A stretch of DNA of 21,020 nucleotides. It comes from Elysia marginata. Its lineage: Eukaryota; Mollusca; Gastropoda; Plakobranchidae. Below, piece by piece: positions 1 through 8,446 of this stretch (its first letter is position 1; each line of letters opens with the position of its first letter). Below the pieces are notes generated by a model. That model did not search any database. It was given only the letters and a program-made list of their open reading frames with translations, and was not told the DNA's origin. The stretch covers positions 18,174 to 39,193 of the forward strand of contig BMAT01008461.1 of the NCBI GenBank assembly GCA_019649035.1. The letters are read 5' to 3'. Position numbers and translations under genes: made by a program.

Positions 1-1090
1 ATTGGAGAAGAATACTTCTATCCATTGTCTGAATGATTTCCCAAAGTTTAAAAGTGTTAGACTTTTGTTGACAAAGGACCACGAAATTGAATCAAAGGCC
101 TTTTCGAAGGCAATTATTACTAAAAGGCCTTTTTTATTTTGTTGCTTGGCGATGTGTAAAATATCGTAGATTAAACGCAAGTTATCTCCTGTAAATCGCC
201 CAGTCATGAATCCGCAATGATCTGGGTGAATTATTTTAGTAAGTATATTTTTCATACTACATGTATTTGCTATTGCCGCTGACGCTATCTTATATGCGAC
301 ATTGAGTAATGTTATGGGGCGCCAATTTTATAAGTACTGTTTTCTGGATTTATCTCCTTTTGGTATGAGAATAATGAGTCCTTCTCTCTGTGTTACCGAC
401 ATGCATCCTTTTCTATAGCTTTCATTTATGGATTTTAATACAAAGTCTCCCAAGTCTCTCCAAAAAAATTTATAAAATTCGACAGTGAAGCCGTCTGCCC
501 CTGGGCTTTTATTATTTTTCATATTTTTCAGTGCAATGGTGGCTTTCTTTAGAGTCATTTCGCCGTTTAGTTTTATGGCTTCATCTTCGGTTAGCTTTGG
601 AAGGTTCTGTATAAGATTTTGAAGCTCTCTGTCGATGTCTGTGGTTTCTTTAGCTTGGTATAGACTACTGTAAAAGTTTTTCACTTTGGTTACAATGTAT
701 TTGGGATCAGTGATCTCTGTTTGATCATCTTTTGTTAAAGAAGTCATTCTTTTTGACTGAAAGTTCCTTTTTTCCAGTCGGCAGAAATAGCTGCTTGCCT
801 TCTCTCTTTGTTCGATCCATCTCGCTTTTGATCTTATCAATACACCTTCCATATATTTTTTGCGGATGTTCTCCAGGCTTTCTTTCTTGACTCGAAGCTC
901 CTCGGTCTTATTTTCCTCAAAGTTGTCTTCTAAGACTTTTATTTCTTCCTCTAGATTTTGAACTATTGCATTTTCTTTTTTCTTTTTGGTTGAGGCATGT
1001 TCAATCGACAAACCTCTGATTTCCAACATCAAAATTTCGATGAAAAGCTGTGGTCCTAAAGAAGATTCATAGTCCTTGTTTTCAGTGTGA
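1..1090 (-). pseudogene. LINE ORF2, linker and N-terminal half of reverse transcriptase (broken, partial)
   Basis: One frame runs from about 1090 to the window edge and would copy element RNA at a nicked target. Visible landmarks are the linker (LEIRGLSIEH), a charged helical stretch, then SKARWIEQREKASSYF and LEKRN, which is the conserved pre-RT block of L1/Tx1 ORF2. PGADGFTVEFYK and LIILIPKGDKS follow as the first RT motifs. A TAA at 328-330 interrupts the block; the same frame goes straight on with NWRPITLLN, HPDHCGFMTGR and the motif A region IIAFEKAFDS. In motif A the residue normally a metal-binding Asp is Ala (GCC at 109-111), while the later Asp (91-93) remains. There is no ATG that would start this part; it continues the endonuclease after a frame change near 1085-1125, in a TA-rich tract. 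Confidence 0.85.
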
Positions 1091-1973
1091 TTAGTATGTT
1101 CTATATGTATATATAGAATGTGCTTGAAAAGTTATTTTCACACTGGTTATTTTTTCCTTCCCTTTATGAACAAAATCTTCATCATATAACAAAGAGTTAT
1201 TAAACTTCCACAACATTTTCGGTCTATAATTTTGTGCGAATTGGAGTGTTACTGTGATCATTGAATGGTCGGATCTGTAGCCAGGAAGTATGTTTTCTTT
1301 TTTACAATAATGTATTATGTCGTGTGAGGCCAGGATAAAATCAAGCCTTCCCATTATTTGAATTGTATTATTTTTTAACTTTCTTTTCCACGTGTACTTC
1401 CTCTCCTCTGGGTGTTCTTCACACCATATGTCGAACAGATCAAGGTCGGCCATCATTTGACCAACTGCAGCTCTGGCTTTTTTGTTATTTATGTTTTTGT
1501 AGTTCACTCCGTCTATCTCTGGATCTAAAAGAAGATTCCAGTCACCCATTACCATAATGTTTTTTGTTGCCTACTCTTGCGATCTCATGCTTCACTTTCA
1601 TGAAAAAGTTAGGATCGTCTGTATTTGGCGCGTAGATATTTATTACACTCATTTTTACCCAGTCTACTGTTACATTTAATATCAAGAAATTTCCATTTAC
1701 GTCTTTGATCACGCCATGCACTTCATGTTCAAAGTTATTGTTAAAGAAAATTGCAACTCCTCTAGAGGCAGAGCAGTAGGAACTAAAGAAAGCTTTATAG
1801 CCCCATTCGTTACGTACTATGTTTTCTATTGTCTTAGTAAAATGTGCATCTTGAACACATATGATGGAGAATCCATTTTGTCTTAAATAGTTCAGCACGT
1901 CTGGTCTTTTACGCGGGTCATGCGTGCCTAGCCCTCGAGCATTTAGGGAAACAATTTTAACGCTGTCGTTCAT
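1091..1973 (-). pseudogene. LINE ORF2, apurinic-type endonuclease domain (frameshifted)
   Basis: This domain would nick the target DNA to prime reverse transcription. Two overlapping frames carry it. The first (1973-1542, beginning MNDSVKIVSLNARGL) has SLNARGL at residues 9-15, VQDAHF at 40-45, the SRGVAIFFN block at 70-78 and NIYAPN at 112-117. The second (1555-1091) has GDWN, GRLDFILAS and YRSDHSM, the later metal- and phosphate-binding motifs of the exonuclease/endonuclease/phosphatase fold, then the FNNSLL segment typical after this domain. The break falls at a run of six A on the coding strand (1560-1565); the frames join with one A fewer. The ATG at 1971-1973 is a natural ORF2 start because the preceding ~400 bases lack LINE-like protein signal. 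VQDAH has Asp where the classic motif has Glu. Confidence 0.88.
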
Positions 1974-2375
1974 GACTTTTTGTAGGTAGGATAATTATAA
2001 TTGTAGTTCATTTTTTGAAAGGCTTTTGTTGGCCTGCAAAGAGTATAGATAAGGTTTTGTTCTTGGAAAAAAAGTTTTACATTCATGAAAGCAAAAAAGT
2101 TTACATACACCACACAAAAAATTAGCCGTTTCTGCACGGGCGTGACGTTTATGGTCTAAATCTTGAGTTGGGCTATCCACTCGCTCACACGGTGTTGAGG
2201 CTAGCGGGCAGACAACGGAGGCTGTAAGTTGGCTCTGGTGTGTTGGTTGTTGCGCTATAATTTGTGACGTTGGCGGGAGATCGGCTCTTCTCTCTATCTT
2301 TTCTTGTACTTGTACCACCAAGTCAATTTTTTAAAAAAAGTAAGGTACATGTATATATTTTAGTTCTAAAAATAT
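1974..2375 (-). other. Spacer between LINE ORF1 and ORF2
   Basis: This lies between the ORF1 terminal TGA (2376-2378) and the ORF2 ATG (1971-1973). An open frame at 1995-2321 gives no motif or compositional sign of coding and resembles no LINE domain I know. It is most simply the inter-ORF spacer; a decayed small ORF cannot be excluded. Confidence 0.5.
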
Positions 2376-2951
2376 TCACAAAACAAGTAAGCTGTCGGCT
2401 TTACTTATACCACCAGTACGTGTCTGTTTGTCGTGTTGCGCATGTTGAAGAATGGCCGAGTGTTTGCTTTGTTTTTGGTGTGTCGACAGCGTCTGTGTCA
2501 AGAGCCTTTTCGTGATGTCCTCCACTGTATCTCTAGGCCCAACTTTCAAAACGAGCCCGTCCTCTCTCTTGACATATATTTCTCCTCTTTTTGTCCATGC
2601 ACGTTGGACACACTTTATTTAGCTAAATTTCCGAAATTTCGCGGCATTTGTTAGAGTCAGGTCTTCTGCGATTGTAATGCCCGAACCTTTAAGGGCCCGA
2701 CGTTTTGCGAGCACTTCATTTGCAGCTCTGTGTGTTGTGAACCTTACAATAACGGCTCTGTCGTAGTCTTTTTTAAAAGGTCCGATACGGTGGGCAACAT
2801 CTATTGTCTGAGGGTCAAAGTGTGTCAAACCTAGTCTGCCTCGGAATAAGTCTTGAGACAAGAGAGGTTGTATCCTCCACTTCTTCAAACTTGACTTTGT
2901 CTCTCAACCCAAACACTCTAAAATTATTTTTTCCTTGTGTATTGCTCTAGT
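2376..2951 (-). pseudogene. LINE ORF1, RNA-binding-like and C-terminal domains (broken)
   Basis: This is the nucleic-acid-binding half of ORF1p, which coats element RNA. It opens with the hallmark ELEQYTRKNNFRVFGLR, split by an extra A at 2927-2932. A second frame change near 2825-2860 leads into LGLTHFDPQTIDVAHRIGPF, then DRAVIVRFTTHRAANEVLAK and GSGITIAEDLT, which match the RRM-like and C-terminal domains of L1/Tx1 ORF1. A TAA at 2619-2621 interrupts it. The same frame goes on with IKCVQRAWTKRGEIYVKRED and ends at TGA 2376-2378, so the stop is a single nonsense lesion inside a longer original frame. It follows the coiled coil directly. Confidence 0.78.
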
Positions 2952-3260
2952 TCATTTTGTTGATTTTTTTAGAACCCAAGTTAAGTCTCGAAGCTGCTGC
3001 ACTTCGTCTACAAGCACTGATCTCTCCTCACGAAGCTGATTTACCACTTTCTTTAGTTCACTTTGTTCTTTAAGCACATCATGAAAAGCACCTTGCAGTT
3101 TCTCTATTTCTTCGAAAAGTTTTTGGGTATTCTCATTCGCATTATTCTTAAGGGCTACTTCTAAAGTCTTTATTCTTTTTACAATTCCGTTTTCGGAGCA
3201 CTCGGATTCCTCCGAAACAGAGCTTTGGGTCCCTTCTTTTTTCCTTTTTGGCCGCGGCAT
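2952..3260 (-). pseudogene. LINE ORF1, N-terminal basic and coiled-coil segment
   Basis: The frame starts MPRPKRKKEG (basic, nuclear-signal-like), passes a Ser/Glu-rich stretch, and from about residue 28 to 100 shows heptad-patterned Leu/Val/Ile with many Glu and Lys (EEIEKLQ, VVNQLREERSVLVDEVQQLR). That is the trimerising coiled coil of ORF1 proteins. It ends at TGA 2952-2954, but that stop is a frameshift product: seven A on the coding strand (2969-2975) precede it, and with six the frame runs into NQQNELEQYTR of the next segment. The ATG at 3258-3260 is the first Met of this frame and fits other ORF1 starts, though an upstream coding segment is possible. Confidence 0.75.
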
Positions 3261-3487
3261 GGTTTACACATGTTAGCAAGATGCCACTTTTGTTTGGTAA
3301 CTTTAATCGAATCACAGAATGAACCTATCGGCACGTTTGCACATTGTTTACTAGATAAACCACATTTTGAAACAAAGAAAGCACTGAACACTGAAATATT
3401 CACATCATTCTTTTATTTTGATACACCTTCAATGCCAAATGAATCACACTATGACTTGCTACTGATATAAAAGTCGGCGTCGGCCAT
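3261..3487 (-). pseudogene. Possible decayed Cys-rich segment or 5' UTR of the LINE
   Basis: From an ATG at 3485-3487 one frame reads MADADFYISSKS, a TAG (3449-3451), CDSFGIEGVSK, a TAA (3413-3415), then NISVFSAFFVSKCGLSSK and on to SFCDSIK and KWHLANMCKPC, reaching ORF1 in a different frame. The Cys/His order (C, C, C, WH, C, C) faintly recalls a treble-clef or PHD-like finger of the kind some LINE ORF1 proteins carry ahead of the coiled coil. The spacing is off, so this is a weak reading; plain 5' UTR is the alternative. Confidence 0.25.
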
Positions 3488-3648
3488 GACAGTTATACAG
3501 GAAGTCCCCGAAGAGGACATTTACCTTAAGAATGTCTATATGTACATTATGATTATCATACGCATTATGTCTGTGATGACCTTCACATTAGATAATTATT
3601 CTTTGGTTTTGGCAAAGACACAATATCACTACTTTCATCAACCTCCTC

Positions 3649-3668
3649 CTCATCATCATCGTTACTAT

Positions 3669-3736
<68 letters not shown>

Positions 3737-3807
3737 CAACCATTATCATCATCATCATCATCATTATCATCATCATCACCACCATCCCCATCATCATCAA
3801 CAACCCC
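3649..3807 (+). repeat. (CAT)n/(ATC)n microsatellite with degenerate skirts to about 3980
   Basis: Nearly continuous CAT/ATC triplets from 3649 to about 3807, broken by CAC, TAT and CCC variants, decay into (ACC/ATC)-rich sequence up to about 3980. It lies just outside the 5' end of the LINE remains. The tract creates a His-rich open frame (3486-4055) with no other support. Confidence 0.92.
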
Positions 3808-3980
3808 ATCATCACTATTTTGACACCATCAACCCCACCACCATCATCTTTATTGTTTCCACAACAAGTACCATCTTCTTAATTAACACCATCTCTATAG
3901 CTAACGATATTATCAACATCACTACCATCATTGACTACTTCTCATCATCAGTATCACCACCAACACCACCATTACCCATC

Positions 3981-4374
3981 ATATTCATCATTATCTCTTT
4001 TGTTGTCTTTCACATCTTCAAATTCCTAGTGTCTTTCCTTATGACGGCTTATTAAAACAAAAGAAGAAACCAGTATAGATCTCTGAATGTTAGGGCAGCA
4101 GAAATGACCATTACCTAAGCCTCTCTTGTGTTACGGCGGTCTAGATCATAACCCCTTTTCTTCAATACCCTCTCAATATCCTCCTCGGCAATCGATATGC
4201 ATCTTCATCTTTATGCTTTTCATCAAAATCAAAATCACCACCATCATCCAAGTCCATCAATTATCTTTCCACTGATATGGTTAGCATGTCTTGCACGGGC
4301 TGATCATCTAGCATAAATCTTTTTCACGCTCATTTAAAGTCATCGCCGATTGAAATAATGCCATACATTCCTAA
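3981..4374. other. No recognisable feature
   Basis: Ordinary AT-rich sequence with scattered ATC triplets fading from the preceding microsatellite. I see no gene, RNA or clear repeat. Confidence 0.5.
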
Positions 4375-4376
4375 TA

Positions 4377-4536
4377 CAGTGGAATCTTGATAATGTGAAC
4401 ACCTCGGGGCCGAAAAAAAATATCTTGACTTTAAGACAACTTCAACCATTACAAAAATAATAAAGAGTTAGAAAATGTGAATGCGAAACGGAGTTTCCCT
4501 TAAACTAAAGGTGATGACTTTAAGCGGATTCCATTG
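4377..4536 (+). mobile_element. MITE with pogo/Tc1-mariner-like ends (complete, 160 bp)
   Basis: The left end reads CAGTGGAATCTTGATAATGT and the reverse complement of the right end reads CAATGGAATCCGCTTAAAGT. They share an imperfect inverted repeat of about 25 bp that also includes a common CACCT. A TA dinucleotide sits directly outside each end (4375-4376 and 4537-4538), as expected for the TA target duplication of the Tc1/mariner/pogo superfamily. It is too short to encode a transposase, so it is a non-autonomous derivative. A related right end occurs inverted at 16432-16495 in this window. Confidence 0.75.
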
Positions 4537-4538
4537 TA

Positions 4539-5831
4539 CATTATCCCTAAAGCCGTTCCCTTTCTCTTCCATTAGATGACCTAAAAAAAACCCCCAGACA
4601 AACGAAAATGCAATATGACTAAAAAAAATCGGACACGTACATGTGGCCTACTGAACTATTTCGCAATGATTTATGTTGTATATCGCGTTATACACGTTAA
4701 AGTTAGATGACCAGTCCTTCCCAAGACATGCCTAACATAGAAATGGGGGTGAGAAACAGGCTCCAATCCAAGTTCAACGTGGTTTGCCCAATCCTGCACA
4801 AACATCTCAATTTTTCGGTTTTCTTTGCGTGTTTAAAATAGATGAAAGAACGAATAGGGCAATAAAAAGCGTAGGTCCAAAATTCTTGAATAAAAAAAAC
4901 CAACCTGGTTCTAAAAATAGAAAATGAGACATGCCACTTTGGACAAGGCATTATAGACGTGTCAGAACTTTCCTTAACACATGAGACTGTGCTGTGCGTT
5001 GACTTTCATTATTATCTCTCACATTTGACTCCCAATGTATGCTTAGCATAATTATCGTCGTTAAGATAAGGCAGTCAAAAGATATATTTTACAAAGATAA
5101 ATCAACACATAGAAATCCTTGGACTACACAGTCAGAACGCTAGTTATACTTTAGCATGTTTTCAATTTGTCATACACAATAATAGTTCAATTCAATGCAT
5201 GCAAAAAGCGATATTATTTTTTTAAAATTATAATTTAATGTATATATATATACATTCTGCATTAATATATATACATAGCAATATAAATGCATAGACTTCC
5301 TATTCCAATGGCAGTAAAACTAATTAAAATAATACATTTCTTACTTACCTAGGATGTCAGTGACAATCAAACTGGCTATGGTAACAAATGAAAAAGAAAT
5401 ATCAGCAAATTAAAAATTCTTAACAATAAAAGATAAATTTTTACTGAAGTAGGCATGTATCGTCTTCAGAATGCTCACAAAAAAAGAAAAAACAACAACA
5501 ACAAAACAACAACAAATTAAGCGGAGGCAAAAATCAAAGATTTGGAAACAAAAAGAGAATTTGTTGAGCATTAAAATTGAACAAGAGCCAACAAACCATT
5601 TACTACTAAAGCAAACAATGAATTCATGTAAACATCGAAAACTTTTTTAACATTAAAAAATGAGAACAAAATGTTTTCCCTCGTATTAGCAAAAGCGATT
5701 TCTTTGGTACAAAATATTAGATTAAACTTTGCCTAAATCAACAGTAAAAAGAGATAGCAAGAAAAAAAAAGTTTTCCAATGATAGCCGAAAGCAAAGGCC
5801 TGTTGAGGATGAAAAAAAGACTCACTGTAGA
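4539..5831. other. Gene-free AT-rich stretch
   Basis: No gene recognised. It holds an 18-bp perfect palindrome of alternating TA flanked by ATG/CAT (5238-5255), followed closely by another (TA)-rich block (to about 5277), and a short (CAA)n tract at about 5488-5513. The small minus-strand open frame at 4703-4951 has no motifs and looks random. Confidence 0.5.
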
Positions 5832-5910
5832 CAAATAATTGAAATATTGTAAAGGTATGAAATTAGCAGTGGAGAGAAGTAGGCTTTTTAGTGGAAATGC
5901 CCGAAATGTC

Positions 5911-5981
5911 TGCCTTTGGTATGATTCGAACCTGCGACTTATAGATGCTTCGGCACCCACCGCCTTGCCACTTAGAGAAAC
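5911..5981 (-). mobile_element. tRNA-derived SINE head
   Basis: The minus strand reads TCTCTAAGTGGCAAGGCGG (A-box-like, about 5960-5978) and then GGTTCGAATCA (5922-5932), an excellent RNA polymerase III B box, at tRNA-like spacing. The anticodon and acceptor stems do not pair well, so it is a SINE head or tRNA pseudogene rather than a working tRNA. The combination recalls Ser/Leu-type tRNAs. Confidence 0.55.
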
Positions 5982-6048
5982 ATAGCTTAAACCATGTCGC
6001 CACTACGCTCCTTATAAAAGGAGTCTCATGGCAAAGGTCCTTGCCTAG

Positions 6049-6118
6049 CCTCTCTAAGCGACTCGCTTACTTGAACGGGAAGATCCAAATCGCACCAAAG
6101 GCAACCATTTAAATCCGG
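6049..6118 (+). mobile_element. Diverged inverted relative of the 5911-5981 SINE arm
   Basis: The plus strand shares TCTCTAAG, GAAGATCC, AAATCGCA and CCAAAGGCA with the minus strand of the neighbouring arm, in the same order, but lacks the ~10 bases that hold the B-box core. It is therefore a related copy that has lost its B box, or an arm of one foldback element. The match is patchy and read by eye. Confidence 0.35.
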
Positions 6119-6299
6119 AAGCACACCAACACTTAGCCATAAACAACAAACACAGAGAACAAACGATAACATTTAAGGTATGCCTCATATGAATTATAGA
6201 TCTAGAGATCAGAATAAATAATGGAGGCAGCCACTGCGCAATCAAATAATTGAAATATTGTAATATTGTAATATTTTTGTTCACTGTAGACAAACAGGC

Positions 6300-8000
6300 A
6301 AAAAGATTTCAAAGAGGAATTTGAGGGGTAACTGCGACATGATCACAAAATACTACCTTAAACGTGCAAGATTATACAAACCAATGAAACAAATAAGCCT
6401 GTTATTGAATTCAAAAGTCGTTTTTTTCATCGACTTAAACAAATTTCATATGTAGTTATATAAAATGAGAGGCATGCGTGAGGGCAACTGAAACCACAGA
6501 GCTATGAATAACCGCTAGATCCCGCAGTGTCTCTAAAAGCCACACAGACGCTGTCATGGCCGTGATTCTTGATAAGGCTGTTTTGCTCTCTTACACAGAA
6601 GAATTAAAATAGGCGTTGAAGGTGCACAGAAGTGCCTAGGATTGTAGCCATCTCAGCGGCAATGGTTTCGACATAACCCTGGAAAAAAAACAACTTTGCA
6701 GGGGAAATGCGGTCATTTTTAGCTATGTGGTTCCTATTACATTTTATCCCTTGGTAAGCAGTCTCTCATAAAAAACATACCATAATACATAAACAAATTA
6801 TATGTCTTAAAAGTAATAAAAATTACACTTAGACGGTAGCGTAATGATGGTAAAAAACTGTTTTAACATTCAAAGTAATAAATAATATTTTTTTCTATGC
6901 TCCATCTTTATAATTATACAGATACAAGAATAACAAAACTTTGGTGTCGCATTTAAATGGATTTGTTTATGAATGGACTAACAAGACGGTTGTGGCAGAT
7001 GCTTTGAAAACAATTTATGAGATTCTGTATTGTTTGCGAGTGAAGAAGTTTTCTTGCGCCGCACTAAAGAAGAAGCTGTGCATCGTTCGTAATTATTGCG
7101 CTTGGCTAAAAATACTGCGGACGCTCCGAAAACCGTGGAGATAACCTTTCTGTGCTCCATAATTATGAATTAGGATCGTATTGATTTATTGCATCAAAGC
7201 GTTTCACTCTATACTTCCCAAAGAGTTCGCCATATATTGATATGGACACGCAATATCACTGTAAAATTTACAAACATTATGTGTAGATACTTTTAAAAGC
7301 CTAAAATGTACCATAACTGAGCACATTTATGTGTGATTTAACTGAAAAAACCATATTAACAATATAATAGTTCGGACCTATATCTACCAAAATAATGGCG
7401 CTCACTGTTGATGCTATATTGTGTATCAAAAGTCAAAAGTGAGCGTTTTACTTAAAGCTGCGTAATATTTCTTTTCCTATCGTGTCTCAGAAAGGGGTGC
7501 GCAATCTTCAAGAAGGGAGGTGAATGATAGGCATCGGTATTTTACCAAGATGCAAATAACCTTAATGAGATTTAGGTCAGAATTATTACCTGACGATGCC
7601 GTCACATCACAGCACGGCTAGAGTGGAACTACGAGAGCAGAAAGTTACAGTGTTTGAGTTCCTGCAAAGGTAACAACTTTAACAACAAAGTTAAAAATGA
7701 AACATATAAAATAAGAGACAAACACAAAACCAAACCAAAAACTAGTTTCAGTCACCCACTTATTCAGCAATGCCTAAATGCTTATAACATGCGGAAGCCT
7801 TTGCAATTTATTCTGTTCCAAGAAAACCGTTTCCAAAAATAAAAAAAAAAACATATTGAGAGGAACCAAGTGCTGAATACCAGTCGCTAAATTAAGAAAC
7901 AATAGTGTCACAAAAAAATGAGATGCGTTGATAATATAGGTATAATTCTAAAGCCTAGAACAAGTCTCGACCCCTTCTCATTTATGCAATAATCTAAATA
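6300..8000. other. Gene-free stretch
   Basis: AT-rich sequence with only short, motif-free open frames (for example around 6941-7160 on both strands and 7654-7842). None shows domain-like composition, convincing splice signals or similarity to a family I know. No RNA gene recognised. Confidence 0.5.
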
Positions 8001-8009
8001 GGCTTTTTC

Positions 8010-8015
8010 TTTATT
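8010..8015 (-). promoter_or_regulatory. Alternative poly(A) signal AATAAA for the sulfotransferase
   Basis: TTTATT on the plus strand is AATAAA on the coding strand, about 430 bases past the stop. It is a canonical hexamer in AT-rich DNA, so chance is possible. Confidence 0.3.
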
Positions 8016-8093
8016 TTAAACTAGCCAAGTGGGAGAACTGACTGTTCCTTGCTAAGTCAAGCCACAAACGTTTTTAAGCTAGAGTCTTTGACG

Positions 8094-8099
8094 TTTATT
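8094..8099 (-). promoter_or_regulatory. Likely poly(A) signal AATAAA for the sulfotransferase
   Basis: A canonical AATAAA on the coding strand, about 350 bases after the stop at 8447; I noticed no nearer canonical hexamer. It implies a 3' UTR of roughly 360-380 bases covering the small plus-strand open frame at 8101-8373, which I therefore do not call as a gene. Confidence 0.4.
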
Positions 8100-8446
8100 C
8101 ATGAAGAACAAATACATCGCAGCGGGAGACACTTTAGCCCCTAGCTCTCACATTAATAGGCCTCCTGTTAGTCGCTCTATACTCGATCGTGCCACACAGT
8201 ACGCAGTCATAGACGTTGGTTCTGAAAGAGCTGAAGTTACGAACTCCCGCATCCGGGCACAACGTCCAAAGAGCAAAAAAAAACCTGGAAAGAACGGTGG
8301 CATGTCTCACCAGCTACTTCACATCCCGAGGCCCACAAAGACTCACAGGACCACTGCAATTAGAATGCGTTGACGAAGGTATCACCTTTTAGCCTGCAAA
8401 GCATTCGCCGACTGCCCCCCACATTATCTGTGCCACCAGCAGACAG

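Larger units (their letters stand above)
1..3487 (-). mobile_element. Degenerate Tx1/L1-type non-LTR retrotransposon (LINE), 3' end outside the window
   Basis: Reading the minus strand from about 3487 down to 1 gives, in order, a coiled-coil ORF1, an RNA-binding-like ORF1 C-terminal domain, a spacer, an apurinic-type endonuclease and the first part of a reverse transcriptase. This is the two-ORF plan of Tx1/L1-clade LINEs. The 3' part (RT motifs B onward, 3' UTR, tail) lies beyond position 1. The 5' boundary is not defined by any target duplication I can see; 3487 is only the farthest ATG in a decayed upstream frame. Lesions seen: A-run frameshifts near 2969-2975, 2927-2932 and 1560-1565, further frame changes near 2825-2860 and 1085-1125, stops at 2619-2621 and 328-330, and loss of the motif A Asp at 109-111. 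The copy cannot move by itself. Confidence 0.88.
5832..6263. mobile_element. Composite of two inverted tRNA-like SINE arms between 21-bp direct repeats
   Basis: An identical 21-base sequence (its last 20 bases are AAATAATTGAAATATTGTAA) occurs at 5832-5852 and 6243-6263. Between them lie a minus-strand tRNA-like arm (5911-5981) and a diverged plus-strand relative (about 6049-6118). In the gap is a small stem-loop, CTCCTT-ATAA-AAGGAG (6008-6023). GCAGTGG occurs near both outer ends in inverted orientation. The long exact direct repeats look like a target duplication from LINE-driven insertion, but a local duplication is possible: CACTGTAGACAAA also appears on both sides. Confidence 0.45.

Noticed and set aside
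1542..1573. Programmed ribosomal frameshift in the LINE
   Set aside because: The A6 run could slip, but the same kind of break occurs in three places alongside nonsense and catalytic-site mutations, so ordinary decay or assembly error is simpler.
3486..4055. 189-aa His-rich open frame
   Set aside because: It is made by the (CAT)n microsatellite; the flanking residues show no domain and the minus strand is equally open (poly-Met).
6941..7160. Overlapping short open frames on both strands as a possible exon
   Set aside because: No recognised domain, no convincing splice sites, and the plus-strand frame does not start with ATG.
8101..8373. 90-aa plus-strand frame
   Set aside because: Motif-free and likely within the sulfotransferase 3' UTR on the other strand.
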